Origin: Aquila chrysaetos chrysaetos
Lineage: Eukaryota > Chordata > Aves > Accipitriformes > Accipitridae
Length of the DNA: 64,000 nucleotides
Assembly (NCBI RefSeq): GCF_900496995.4
Contig: NC_044007.1
Span: forward strand, 19,735,742-19,799,741
Direction: 5' to 3'
This document shows positions 51,765-64,000 of the stretch, in pieces. Positions within the stretch are counted from its first letter, which is position 1. Every line of letters starts with the position of its first letter. A model generated the notes under the pieces. It saw only the letters and a program-made list of their open reading frames with translations, made no database searches and was not told where the DNA came from. Made by a program: the position numbers and the translations under genes.

Positions 51765-52315
51765 CTCTCTCAGCACCCATGTGGCCTGTATGAGAAATAC
51801 TGTGTCCTGTTTTGAGGCTCCACTACAAGAGAGGTGTTGATAAGCTGAAGGATGTCCAGCAGAAAATCACTAAGATGGTTTGCAGATGGGTGCATGTGGG
51901 ATATGGGGAGAGGCTGAAGGAACAGAGTTTGCTCAGCCTGGAGGAAAGAGCTGATGCAGGGGACTAGCTGAAGCCTTCAGTTACCCAAGGGGGAAGATGT
52001 TATGTAGAGGGCAGAGGCAGGCAGCTCTCATGGATGTGCAGGGTAAGGACAAAAAGCAAAAGCCACAGCTTGCAGCAAGGGAAAGTCCAGCTGAACCCAG
52101 GAAATAGTTGTTCACACTAGGAAAGGCTGAGGAATGGGACAGAGTCCGGAGAAAGGCTGGCACCTCCATCCTTGGAGAGCTGCAAAAGTCAGCTGGGTCC
52201 CTGAGTGACTAGATCTAATTTTGAAGGTAGACTGCTTTTCAGAAGGAAGTTGTAATACGTGACCTCTAAAGTTCCCTCCCCACCTAAATTTTTCATTGTA
52301 GCATGGGGAGTTTCG
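51765..52315 (+). mobile_element. CR1 LINE, 3' portion
   Basis: Plus-strand CR1 landmarks are present: AGAAATACTGTGTCCTGTTT, GGAGAGGCTGAAGGAACAGAG, GAGTTTGCTCAGCCTGGAGGA, a run around GTTCACACTAGGAAAGG, and a degraded 3' end (CTAGATCTAATTTTGAAG...GACCTCTAAAGTTCCCTCCC). It starts about 150 bp after the LTR that ends at 51609. It is 5'-truncated and contains no intact coding frame. Confidence 0.8.
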
Positions 52316-55300
52316 GAAACTGCTTTCCACACAAAAGCTGTGGTTGAAAGAGCACTAACTACTGTGTCCTGTCCCAGGCAATGTGTCCTTAGGAAGAGGC
52401 TGGATTACAAGAAAGCTTCCCTTGCACTTCAGTGAGCTTCTTATGAGGACGTCCCAAAACTAAGCTTCCATCAAATACAACTTCAGCATGTAAGAACCAA
52501 AAAGATGGTAGGAATTGAAAAGGCTGTAGATGGTAGACAGCTGTGCTGAGCCAGGCACACACAGTTTGTGCTCCTTGTGACTAACCAAATAGAGTCATGC
52601 ACCATTCTTTCTGTACCCCAGCTGAATGATCTAACATATGAATTTTAAAAGTCTAGTTATGCTGAATTACTCCAAGGTCAATCCCATTGATTACTAATGA
52701 CACGGATATTTTTCTGGAAAGTCTTCCCCTATTGTATCCCTGGAAGCAGATGCCTTATATACAGTATCTCATCATGTGTAGGTTTTTCAGCAACACTATT
52801 TATCATTTCTTGCAGGTAGAAAGGTGAATAAGCTAACAGTGTTTTAGAACGGAGTACATACATAATAGAGAAAACTTTGGCTTTTGTTTCACCCTTTAAA
52901 AAGAATCACTGTCCTTCCCTCCCTTAAGTACCAACATTTCACAATAGTTTTAATTCAATTCCCCCCTGAATATAGGTCACCTCACTTTTAAAATTAAAAA
53001 ATGTTTGTAAAATTGTATTTAAAATTTTGTCCCATGTCTGAGATGAATGCTACCTTGGGAAAATGCTGGAGTGGGGGTGGGAGTTCACAAGGGAAGGAAT
53101 GGAAACATCAAGGATTGGAGTCAGCTGCTGGACGTTCTCCTCTGCTAAGGGAGTTATCAGCATCACAGAAAACAACAGTATCTCCTACTTCTCTTGCATG
53201 GGCTTTCTTGAGCTTTCATCCAAAATTAACACTGCAGAAGCTGGGCATTATTCTGGCTTATATTATGTCTTTTCATCCTTCAAACAACATTTATTAATGC
53301 TATTTGATAATGCATAATTTCAAAGAAGAAAATGTATACTGTCAAAGTCTGCTTTATTTCATATATGTACTTTGGATTAAAATTGTTGCCCATATTTTGA
53401 AAAACACAATGGAAAGCCTTTTGTGATTATGGGCAAAATGTAGACTATACTCCCAAATTCTTCATAAAAATCAAACTATTTTAAAATTATGCTGGAATCT
53501 CATTCTATAAACTTTAGATTCTATGAGCACACATGTATGTTACAGGCATTAAAATTAATTGTCTATAAAAGAAATCCAATATTTGAAACAAAAACCAAAA
53601 TACAATTGCAAAGCAGAAATCTTGTCTTTGGTGGTTATGAGTTTTAGATCTCACAGATCCCATAGTTTTACTTCAAGGTCAGAACTTCCTAGTTTCTATG
53701 TAAAACCAATTTTCTATCATCTGCTTTGTGTCTCTAGAGAACCTCAAGTTAGGAGAATAAATACTAATTCTACCATGACTCTGCATAGAACTTTGTCATA
53801 AAGAATATAGTTGCTTGTCTATTATTCTAGAAGAGAAAGTAATGAATGATCAGACAGAATTTCAGGACATTCATTTAAATTTGTTTGTAGTAGAAAGACT
53901 TGTAAGTCAGCACACTACCGGCTTCTTATGCTCAGAAGAAATGCCACACAAGGATATTAAATCACTCATTAAGATACTATATTTTGATAATGTTTAATGC
54001 AAATTCTTCCTTGCTGTGAAAATTACTCATCTCACCTGAGTACCATGATTACCAACAGGCAGTTTGGCACATCCATAATGAGATGCTCAGCAGGTTCAAA
54101 ATGCTAATCTGGTAGTTAGGAAGGAGGTTGACTTGTTTGGTCTTGCAAAGCAATTGACAGCTAAGCACTTTATTCCTTGCTGAATAAATAGCTCACCAAA
54201 ATCAACAAAAAAAGGCACTAGAAAAAGAGCATCTGAGAGGGCAGCTTTCAGCTGGTGTGGCAGGAGGCTGGGTCCAGATGAAGCACATACCATCAGCTGC
54301 CCAAGTATGAAGGGAGATCATCAAAGTGGTTTGAGGCTTATGGGGCCATATCTCTAACTGATGTAAAGCTTGGTAACTTCTTCTTAACTAGCAGTGAAAA
54401 ACTGTTATGTCAAAAAACTTGTAAGCGTCTGGTGTTTGACTAACCAGGTGTGCTCAGCTATTTGCTATTGATCACTGAACACTATAGGAGAGATCCATGC
54501 GGAATATGCAAGTTCATGATCCCAGTGGTGTCTTGACTAGGGCATGGTAAAAAACCTGCTGAAAAGACTTCTGGCAGTTACCTGAGATGGTCGGTTGTGG
54601 TGGCTGGTTGTTTAGCTACAACATGGAGCAGACCAAAAGCTGTTAGTATAAGCATATGAAAACAATATGCTGTTCGACATCCTTGGCTTCATGTTGTACA
54701 CTCCATTATGCAAAGGCAGTGGAAAACCATAACTTCTTGCACATGACAGTGGGTAATGACGGGGGCATTGCTCGAAGGGCACAGAGCTACTCCTACAGTT
54801 GAGTGAAGGGATCTCTGAAAATGGGGTTTGTAGAAACAAATACAGCAGGATGACTGAAACAACTTTCAAATTTGTTTCAGTCCTGGTAAAGTACTTTTGC
54901 TGGGAAGAAAAAAATAGCAGTTGAATTTTGTCATTTCAAGATGTTAAAAGTATTTCTAATAATTCAAAAAACAGTCATGTTGCATAGTTGAAAATGTAAA
55001 TCTATTTCTTCATAACTTCTGAGCTTCATAAAAATTTTGAAAACAACTGTTTTGATTTCATTTCAGTTAATCTTTCTGAGCGTGTTTGCTCTTTAACACA
55101 AACAGTAAAATACATAATCATTCATCTATATTTAGTAAGTAGAAAAAACAGTAGATTTGGAAGTGCAGTAGAGCAGAGCCAGAGAGTGGTTGTTGTTAGA
55201 ATTAAGGTGAGTCATGAGTCCATGGCAAAAGCAGCAAGAAATGACAGTATGATGCTTTCTTTTGCCTTCTCTTGGGCCTGTACCAAGTTAGACCAATTCA

Positions 55301-58300
55301 GAGTCTGGCCAACTGTTTTTTGTTCTGGTATGAGAAAGGAGAGAAGCTTGTGCCTCTTCATCTCTTTGCGTGTTCAACCAAGTAACTCTTAGAAGCTTTA
55401 ACGAACTTCAAATACATTTGACAGAAAGGTTAGCAGTCTCAAATACATTAAGGCTGACAAATACTAAAACAAGTGGGTACATAAAGGACAGAAGCCTGAG
55501 GTAACCGATGCATCTGGAGTTGAGTAAGTTTTGAACAAAAATATCCAAAAGGCCATGCAGAAGAGAGCCATTGTATGTACCATAACATTGGGGAGAAACT
55601 TTGAGCAGAATTTGTGCCTTGTTAGACACCAGAGAATTTAACTAAATGATGCATGTCTGCAAAGAAGCAGCTACTTTATTTCTGCTGTTCAGAGAACTGC
55701 TCACTTGGTTTCATAAGTGTAGATTTGAAAATACAATGAGACATACAATCTTAAGGACAATGCAGGGACTTATCCATGTGAAACAGCTAATTAAAAAACT
55801 CCACAGTGATAAGAGACAATCAGAGAAACAAATCACTTATGTTATTAATTAGAGATAAGCAAATAGATCTGAATCAAACAAAATCTGCTCAAGCGGTAAT
55901 CCTGTGAGATAAAGCTGAACAAATGTTGCTTCCTTCCTGGAGATTTGATTTGGGTTTATTTTATTCTTTTATTGCTTAGAATGCAGTGGTGCCAAAAATG
56001 GTACATTTGCTCCTTTTGAGGTTCACTCATTTTTGTTATAGTTGTATTATGAGTGAGCAGTGAATATGTAGCTAACATCTGAAAATAGCTTTAATTCACT
56101 GTATAATACCACAGCTATATTCATATCCTTTAACCAAAGGAAATATCTCCATTAGGAGACACACAAGACCACATTTTTCAGATGTATTAGATGTATTTAT
56201 ATGTGTTATTTAATTAAGACTTGAAGCATTATTTTACCAGACTGTAAAAGCATGCTTTTGTTAATGGTTTGAAAGACAATTTTTCATTATACACAGCTCC
56301 TTCCATCTGCTCCCCCCTCTCATCCTTCTTCCTCCGTAAGCCAATCTATGACTGTGTATGGTACAACAGACTCCCCTCCCTCTAGTCTTCCCCCTTGCCC
56401 TTAGCTCTAGAGGCCTGTTACATTTTGTGGACATTTTTCACAACCATCTTGACAGGGAGGCTCATAGGCTTCATTGTCAAAGACAGGTTCACAGCAGCAC
56501 ACAGCAAGCTGGAGACCTGCTTGCTCTGCTCTGACTGGTCTCAGCATGGCAAGGTCGGAGCAGGGAAGGAAGAGGTCTGTCATGTTCCCCTCGATGTGAC
56601 ATGGTCGAAGCTGTAACAGGCACATGGGGTTGTTACCCACTCAGTTGCAAAGCTTAAAACAGTGAAAACAGTGGGGAAAAAATACCTGCTGAGTTGACTT
56701 CAGCCTAGTATCACCACCTGTGCAGGTTTAGCTGATTATAGTGCTCTACCTTTTTTTTTTTCAAAGTGATCAGTAGCACAGTGGGGTGGTGATGGCTCAG
56801 ATGTAGCTTCCTTTTAACCTATCAACAGAGAAGTACAAGGCAATAAAACATTTTTAAATTGGACAGAAAGTGAAGTAGGGCTGTATGAACCAGAGCTCAG
56901 TCACTGAAATGAATGAGCAGCACTGCAGTCCCTAGCAGCCATTCCAGTAATTTTATAGTGTATGTAGAATTAAGAGTTTGGTGGAGTTGCTCATGATTTG
57001 TCTCTTGTCATCTTTCAGTTTTATCTTCCAGGTGAACTGCCAGACTCAGTTGTCATGTGTTAGTAATGATTTTTCACCAGAAAAATTTGTGTTAGCACCA
57101 CAGGCTAAAATCAACTCTCCAGAGCTGTAATAGGGAACCATTGACTCTGTCAATCTGATGCTGCTTTGTACTTGCATAGCATGCATGTACGATGAACGAA
57201 GTCATGAGGGGATATAAACAGCAGTTTCTGTTATTTGCTAATAACATGGGAGAATAAGTGGCTTTACTGAGGAAAAGCAACCATCAAGAACAGGTTCAGA
57301 AAGTATGACATAACACAGAAGGGATGCCTCGCACTGCAACTTCTTACCTCGCACATGGAGCCTTGGAGCCAAGGAGAGTTAATGCTGTTCCTGAGGACAG
57401 GAAGAAAAATGGGAGTGGAATAAAACAAGGAAGGAGGAAACAAGAAACAGTGAGCGAGGACGTGGGTACCAGTGGCAACAGCTGTCATAGCCTGAAAGAA
57501 ATGTTAATCCTGTGCCTGTAGACCCAATTGAGCATCATCATCCCATAAATCACTGGCAGAGCACCTGTACAGGCACAGGCAGTGTGCAGACAGCCGCAGG
57601 GGTGTGCTGGGCATGGTACCCAGCTGTTCCAGAGGTGCAGCCCAGTAGCACCCACCCCTGTGACCTGGTTCACCCACGGACACTGCCAGTCTGACATCAG
57701 CCACTAAGGCAGCTTTAAGAGACAACCTGGCTGTTCAGGGGGATCCTCGCTGCCTTCTGTGGCAGCCTTTGAAGCACAGCAGAAAGGGATGATAAATAAA
57801 TGCCAAGGAAACCTGAGATGTGGGGGACAAGTAGCAGAGAGGGAAATACAGCTGATGGCCATTTTTTAGAGAGCTGGGAGAGTTAAGAAACCCACATAAG
57901 CCAGAAAATAAAGAAATTGTGGGGGAAAAAAAGGCCAGCTTGGGCTTGGGAGTGGGTCTTGACAGCAGCACTGGAAGTAGGAGACCAGGTTGTGGGTGAA
58001 GCAAAGAAGAGAGCACATGCTCAACAGTCCACTGTGCAGAACAAAGCCAGCAAGACATCCCAGATCAGGTGCTGAGGGCTGTTTCTGTCCCCCCTGCTCA
58101 CCCCCTCCACGTGTGTAGGCCCAGCCCCACCATGGGTGGTCATGGAGAAAGACCTGGAAGGCTGACCATCCTGGAGAAACACAACCCGCTGCCACATGAT
58201 GGTCAGCCCTCAGCATGCCACCGGTGGGCTGCAGGGAAGGAAGGGCCAGACCCTCCTCTGCAAAAATCAATAGTGAGTCTGTGGCACAGGATGAAGTTCA

Positions 58301-59196
58301 GAGATGAACAGAAAGCAGAAAAGCAGAAAGCAAGATGCATATGGCATTTTTTCCTTCCATGAACATCCAGTGAAGCAGAAAACAAGCAGAGCAGCCACCC
58401 ACACAGGCGTGGTACTTGTCTGAAACAAAACACAGGACGCACTGGATGGGGTAATAGCTGCACGAAGAGCTTCCTCCCCTTCCTCATTCTAGCAACAGAC
58501 ACCCTAAAAAAATAACAGACCAAGAAAGAGTGCTGCCCTGTGTTTCCTTAAAAGCATTTCCAATGTTGCCTTTCTTTAGTGCTGCTTATGGGGTAGGGGT
58601 AGCCAACCCATGTGTGACTCTCACCAGCTACTAGCTGAACCTCAGCTCTGTCTCCCCTGACATTAGGGATAGAGGATGATTATTTGCATTGCTCTGTTTG
58701 TTCTTCAGGTGTATTCTCTTTCATTTTAACAGTTGCTTCTTGCCTTGGTCATAGCTGACATTTTCCATGCTGTATGAACTTTCATAGTCAGTCCCTAGAC
58801 TTCTGCAACACTTCTGAAATATACAACTGTATGATATACGACAAAGTCAAGGCTGGGGTTACGGGATAAAATTCACTGCCAGTCTCAGTTAATTGAATTA
58901 GATCTGTTGGCAGCAAATTTGGCCCTCCTTTTAAACAGGAGGCACCAGGCTCAAGCCTGTCCTCATTGCTTTTGAGAAACCTACCCAAAAAGATTCCTTC
59001 CTCTGAAGGCTTGGCTAGGTGTTTTCTGTGTGAAATGAAAGCCAGATCTTAATGGATACGTTCCTTCAAAGAATGTTACTAAAAAAATCTGATGCTATTT
59101 GCCCATTTCAGCATAGTCTCTAATGTGGTCATACCCACCACTGAAACCAGGTAGAGGTGAGAGCCATGAGCTGCATATTATAAGTTGTTATTATTG
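52316..59196. other. Intergenic DNA between CR1 and LTR
   Basis: AT-rich to about 57.3 kb, then GC-richer from 57.5 to 58.5 kb. The GC-rich part has overlapping frames on both strands but no recognisable domain. An 11-bp stem-loop lies at 54852-54882. No gene or clear repeat was identified; TMEM74, expected on this side of TRHR, was not seen. Confidence 0.5.
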
Positions 59197-60223
59197 TGTT
59201 TTGGGTTTGTGTGGCAGGGTTTTGGTAGCAGGGAAGGGCTGCAGGGGTAGCTTCTGTGAGAAGCTGCTGGAAGCTTCCCCGGCTCCAAGTTGGACCCACC
59301 TTTGGCCAAGGCTGGCCCAATCAGTGACAGTGGTAGCGTCTCTGGGAGAACAGATTTAAGAAAGAAAAAAACCCAGCTGGGAAACCTGCAGCAGAGAGAG
59401 GAGTGGGTTGAGAGACAAACAACCCTGCAGACACCAAAGTCAGTGAAGAAGGAGGGGGAGGAGGTGCTGCAGGCACTGGAGCAGAGATTCCCCTGCAGTC
59501 CATGGGGAAGACCATGGTGAGGCAGACTGTCCCCCTGCAGTCCACGGAGGTCCACGGTGGAGCAGATATCCACCTGCAGCCCAGGGAGGACTCCACGCCA
59601 GAGCAGGTGGATGCCCCCAAAGATGGCCGTGACGCCATGGGAAAGCCCGTGCTGGAGCAGTCTGTGCCTGAAGGACTGCAGCCCGTGGAAAGGACCCGTG
59701 CTGGAGCAGTTCATGAAGAACTGCGGCCTGTGGGAAGGACTCACATTGGAGACGTTCGTGAAGGACTGTCTCCTGTGGGTGGGACCCCACACTGGAGCAG
59801 GGGAAGAGTGAGGAGTCGTCCCCCTGAGGAGGAAGGAGCAGCAGAGACAAGGTGTGATGAACTGACCCCCAACCCCCATTCCCCATCCCCCTGTGCTGCT
59901 CGGTGGGGTAGGTAGAGAAAACCAGGAGTGGAGTTATGCCCAGGAAGGAGGGAGGGGTCAGGGGAAGGTGTTCTAAGATTTGGGTTTACTTCTCATTATC
60001 CTGCTCTGATTTGATTGGTAGCAAATGAAATTAATTTTATATTTTTTCCCCCAAGTTGAGACTGTTTTTTGAGTCTGTCTGCATAGCCGGTGAGTGATCC
60101 CTCCCTGTCCTTGTGTTGACCCATAGGCCTTTTGTTATATTTTCTCCTCCCCATCCCACTGGGGGGAGAATTGAGTGAGCAGCCGCGTGGTGCTTTGTTG
60201 CTGGCTGGGCTTAAACCACAACA
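59197..60223 (+). mobile_element. Solo LTR, long type, second copy
   Basis: It is homologous to 50610-51609 over its full length: the GGGTTTGTGTGGCAGGG start, GAAGCTGCTGGAAGCTTCCC, GGGAGAACAGATTTAAGAA, the 45-bp repeat block (about 59655-59790) and the AAACCACAACA end. The flanks TATTG (59192-59196) and CATTG (60224-60228) agree at four of five bases, consistent with a 5-bp target duplication. CpGs are more decayed than in the 50-kb copy. A 233-codon minus-strand frame and a 137-codon plus-strand frame lie in it; both reflect the repeat composition and are not called as genes. Confidence 0.82.
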
Positions 60224-62324
60224 CATTGTAAGGATGTTTCATATGTTTTTAGTCCTCTGTGTGGTTCTGGGGGGTGAGGGGAGGGGTTGGGGGTGGAGTG
60301 TATAAACATAAGTGGATGTGTATCAAAGGCACACAAAACAGCCTGAGGAGCCAAAAGCTGGTTGGGCCTCTCTGCAACCAAAAAGATGGGTACAAGGGTT
60401 GTTTGCTTGAAGCTGATTGTGATATGACTTACATTGCTTGTTTATGCTACGCTGGCAGGGACATAGCACAAGGAGGAGCAGTAAATGCAGCAGATCTTCC
60501 AGGAGGGCTGCTCAACCCACAGCAAATTTCCTGGAAGAAAACGTTAACAGTTTCAAGCGAGTCAGACAAATCAAAGCATCATTAAACTTAGATGTAGGAA
60601 GAGAAACACTGCTGCTCACTAAATTTTGCTTTGAAGAAAAGGAGGAAACAAACCTGAACAATTCTTGCTTTCATGTTTCAGTCTGTCCTTTTTACCTCTG
60701 AGATAAAATAACGTGAGAAAACACCTGAAATACCAATATTTACTGTCTTTTGAGAGAGCAGGTACTAGTATTTGGAAAAAAAAATATTCTACTGCAATTA
60801 ATCATCTTAGACAATAATGTACAGAGAGCATTTATCCACGCTGCAGTCACATGGGCATTCAGAGTAGCATTTCTGCATACACTACCATAAACTGGCATGG
60901 GTACACTGTGCCCTTGTGCTGCTCACACCCTCACCAGCTGCAGTTTACTACTCCCCACACCAATGCTCTGTATAGCCATGAGCACCAGGGTTCAGATCCT
61001 GTCCATCCTCCATGGGGATTCCACGTTTCCCTCCCCTGAATGTGGTATTTCTGCACATAAACTTGTATGCCAGTTTTCTCTTCCTAGGTCTACACATTCC
61101 CAAAAGAGTTACAAAGGATCCAGTAAAAAACCTACAAGCTCAAAAGAAAGCTTTTGTTTTGTCTTACTGATTGTGACTGCCCTTACATAGTCACACATCT
61201 CCGAGAATTTGTTATATATAATCTTTTTTTCCCAATGCATTGTTACTTTGGAAATCTACAGTGGACTTCAGCTTAGTAAAATTTACATGAAAATGAAGCT
61301 AGGACTTTCCTATAAGCCACACAGTAGTTTCAGTGGAAAATATTTGCAAATGTACATCATGTCATGTTAATTCTGTCCGTTAAGTATGGTTTCCATAGGA
61401 GCTTTCTCTATATGGGACTAGTTTGTTGTCTTTTGAATCTTTAAAATTCTTATTAAGCTTTCATGGTGTCTATGAAGGTGACTTGGAGAATCCTTTAGTA
61501 CCAGTGCATGTACCATTCAGTGATTTCTTACTTGTCCTTTGATAGCTTTTGTGGTGTGGAAACTGTACTGTGTATGGTTATCCATGAAACAGCACTTATT
61601 TTCACAGTGTACCAGCCTGAAGATCTGCTGTTCCTCTGGGAGGACTCTTGTAGGCTTGTCATGCCAAAAGATTTCTCACTAGTCACCAAGCTAAGTGTTT
61701 AGAGCACGCTCCTCTGGTCCAGCTCCCTTGTAGACTAAATCCTCTATTGACTCCACTTGTTGTGTTCTTACGGTCTTAAAAATTTGTTTTAAAGATAGGG
61801 GATTTTTAGGCCACCCCACATTTTCATTTAGAGACATCCAACATGTCTATAACTTTGGTGCATTGTTTGGACTAAAAATGATGAAGCAACGGTGACAGAG
61901 CTGCTGTTATGGATTATACATACACTCAGCAAGGTAGACAGGCATTAGGAGCCCACTTTCAGTTAATATATTTTTAAAAATCAAGAAAAAAAGTCAAAAG
62001 CTGACCATAATGACATCAGCTGTTCTAAAGTTTACATTTCATTTGCTCTGGCCAAGTAGCCAAGCTGGCAGGAGAGGCCGGATGACATACCAAAACTGAT
62101 CAAAGTTACAAATCCTACTGGTTAGATGCAAAAGTCATGTGGCTCTGGGGACTTCCTTGCACTGCAAATAAATCCAGCTGATGTTCTGTCCTTCTCTGTA
62201 AGCACTTTGAGACCTCAGGAGCCAGGTCTGTTCCTCCAGGAGGTTGGACTTGCAGACATCATTGGGGGAAAGGCACTTGGGAGCCACCACAGGAAAAGAA
62301 ATAGAGAATCAAGTCCATGTGCTG
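60224..62324. other. Intergenic DNA
   Basis: Unique-looking sequence between an LTR and a CR1. Open frames at 60259-60701 and 60851-61190 overlap in different frames and have no recognisable domains. Nothing else was seen. Confidence 0.5.
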
Positions 62325-62645
62325 TCCCCAAGTACTTAATGGGAGAGTGCAGAGGCAACAGAGCTAGGCTCCTCTCAGAGGTGCGCAGTGATAGGACAAG
62401 AGGCAATGGATACAAATCAGAACGTGGGAAACTGATTGGATATAAGAAAAAAGCCTTTCTGCCACGAGGGTGGTCAAACAGGACAAGAGGGGCCAGAGAG
62501 ATTTTGGAGACTCCATCCCTGGAGATATTCAGAACTTGTCTGGGCAAAGCTCTGAGGAGCCTGATCCACTTGTGAATGTCCTGCACAGGACAGTTGGACT
62601 AGATGATCTCCAGAGGTGCCTTTCTACCTGCCTGCTTCTGTGACA
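62325..62645 (+). mobile_element. CR1 LINE, 3' end
   Basis: Good similarity to the CR1 3' region on the plus strand: CAGTGATAGGACAAGAGGCA, GGAGACTCCATCCCTGGAGA, TATTCAGAACTTGTCTGGGCA, and the diagnostic tail TTGGACTAGATGATCTCCAG followed by a degenerate GCTTCTGTGACACC. The copy is 5'-truncated near 62325, although weaker similarity could extend upstream. Confidence 0.88.
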
Positions 62646-63031
62646 CCAAAGGTAGATATTGGAAAAGACCCTGGTGCATTCCTTCTCAGAGTACAGACCC
62701 ACAGACTGGGAGGCTGTTCCAGGACCTACGTTTGGGTGCAGAGCAGATCTGAGCAGAGTCTAGTGAGGGATCACACCCCAGTGCATGTATGGTGTGAATC
62801 AGGACACGGTAGAGCAGCACAAGCAAGAGTACCAAGGTTAGGTTTTTTAATACATCTTTGCCAGGTGGACAAAATTCTGGGGTTTTGTCAGGCCCTTATT
62901 ATTTTTCATGTAATTGCAGAGAAATAGTGAGTCACAGCTAGGTGACAAGGCTTGGCCATTTTTTAAAAACCACGTGCCACCTTTGCAAGTCAGTTAAGTG
63001 ACACCCTTGTTGCTACACATGCAGAAGATAT

Positions 63032-63130
63032 AATCATAGAATCATTTAGGTTGGAAAAGACCCTTAAGATCACCGAGTTCAACCATGAACCTAACAATTC
63101 CAAGTCCACCACTAAACCACGTCATGGAAA
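63032..63130 (-). mobile_element. CR1 LINE 3' tail, antisense
   Basis: The plus strand reads TCATAGAATCATTTAGGTTG, then GAAAAGACCCTTAAGATCAC and GAGTTCAACCATGAACCTAA. This is the reverse complement of the CR1 3' terminus with its ATTCTATGA-type end. Only about 100 bp is retained. It lies about 390 bp from the plus-strand CR1 at 62325-62645, so the two copies are tail to tail. Confidence 0.88.
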
Positions 63131-64000
63131 ATGACATTCAACTCAGCAAAGAAAAGCAACCTTTACCTAACACAAACCACAAAATGTGTAATATAGTTCA
63201 TACAAGCAAGCAGTTCAGAACCCCAGGATTTGAACTAAACAAACACAAAATATCATCTTAGAATAAGCATTGCCATGAGAAGGTGAGAACTTGTGGCTCC
63301 AGGCCCCAATAGCCATTGCTTGCTCAGGCAGCACATGAGATGAAGCAGTAGCAAAAATGCAGAGGTGGAGCGTGAGTTGGGCATATTTGTCTTCATTTAA
63401 CACTCCAAGAAACAGAGCTATTTTAGCCAATTTCTAATAGCTCTTGTGAACCTTATTGTCACTTCACACTCACAAACCTGGACAGCACAAAGACACAAGC
63501 CCATAATGGACTAAAATAGCATTTTTTTTCCAGTTGCTACATGTCCAGTTTTTCAGTCAGCCTGTTAGTTGCTATGGCCATTTGCAGCCATAGAAGTTGT
63601 TTGTCCAAGATGGTCTTCCTTTGCATTTCACACCATTGCTAGGGCCATTAAGGAAAGATATATAGTCCTTTAATTCACTATAATCTTTTTTTTGGTGGAA
63701 TCAGCTCATAAAGGTGGTATGAAGCCTTAGAAAAGCCCCACAAGACCTAGCACTGCATGTGAGTTTGAGGAGATGTGGTATATCCACCTTTTGTTAAAAT
63801 GATGGCCAGGAAAAGGGTCATACAACAGTGTGGAGGGAGCAGCACCAAAGTACATGGACCCCAACAATGTAAAATATAGAATGAGCGTAAAGCAATATTG
63901 AGTGAATAACTAATGTCCTGCAGCCCCATATATTTAAAATTAAGAATGAGCCTGGTTCCAATATATTCAACTGGATCACTACTTCGATACATGTTGCAAT
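63131..64000. other. Intergenic DNA, right end
   Basis: Unique-looking AT-rich sequence after the antisense CR1 tail. Two short minus-strand open frames (63215-63430, 63747-63992) lack recognisable features. Confidence 0.5.

Noticed and set aside
59178..59879. 233-codon minus-strand open frame
   Set aside because: It lies almost wholly inside a solo LTR and is kept open by the 45-bp in-frame repeat and base composition. The sister LTR has a similar but differently broken frame. No protein domain is visible.
42000..64000. TMEM74, the expected neighbour on the TRHR 5' side
   Set aside because: Its coding region is a single exon of roughly 300 codons. No frame of that size and membrane-protein character exists here.
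1..64000. CRISPR arrays, bacterial operons, tRNA or rRNA genes
   Set aside because: No regularly spaced direct repeats, Shine-Dalgarno-led gene clusters, tRNA cloverleaf sequences or rRNA segments were seen. The spliced GPCR gene, CR1 elements and LTRs identify this as vertebrate nuclear DNA.

Overview
This is vertebrate nuclear DNA, almost certainly from a bird. It is an AT-rich, gene-poor window with one recognisable protein-coding gene and interspersed repeats typical of avian genomes: CR1 LINE 3' fragments and a set of solo LTRs. The gene is TRHR, the thyrotropin-releasing hormone receptor, on the minus strand. The bird assignment rests on the CR1 and LTR types and on TRHR similarity. I cannot name the species.

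Layout. (1) 1-26 kb: intergenic DNA downstream of TRHR, with a probable old CR1 relic near 1.6-1.9 kb, a solo LTR with an exact 5-bp target-site duplication (18275-18840), a clear antisense CR1 (about 20855-21452), a T/G-rich low-complexity tract (19559-19700) and otherwise unassigned sequence. (2) 26.4-41.2 kb: the TRHR unit. Coding exon A (41130-40336) carries the start codon through the third intracellular loop. A 12.1-kb phase-0 intron (40335-28230) follows. Coding exon B (28229-27822) carries TM6, TM7 and the C-terminal tail. Together they encode 400 residues. A candidate splice acceptor lies at 41194 and candidate poly(A) signals near 26.4 kb. The intron holds an LTR (about 37741-38399), a CR1 tail and a MIR-like relic. 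(3) 41.2-64 kb: 5' flank and intergenic DNA with an (AC)n microsatellite, a MIR-like relic, three further solo LTRs (49354-49934, 50610-51609, 59197-60223) and CR1 copies at about 46, 52, 62.5 and 63.1 kb.

TRHR is the only gene I can support. All other long reading frames look like chance frames in unique DNA or frames inside repeats. I looked for exons of the genes that flank TRHR in other amniotes (NUDCD1 on the 3' side, TMEM74 on the 5' side) and recognised none. I found no new multi-gene system. The observations most worth checking are the 5' leader of TRHR (a two-codon uORF and a possible GC-AG intron), a 17-bp near-perfect hairpin at 2746-2783, an in-frame 45-bp tandem repeat inside one LTR type, two LTR types that share only their 3' end, and an unidentified protein-like stretch near 4.8-5.0 kb.
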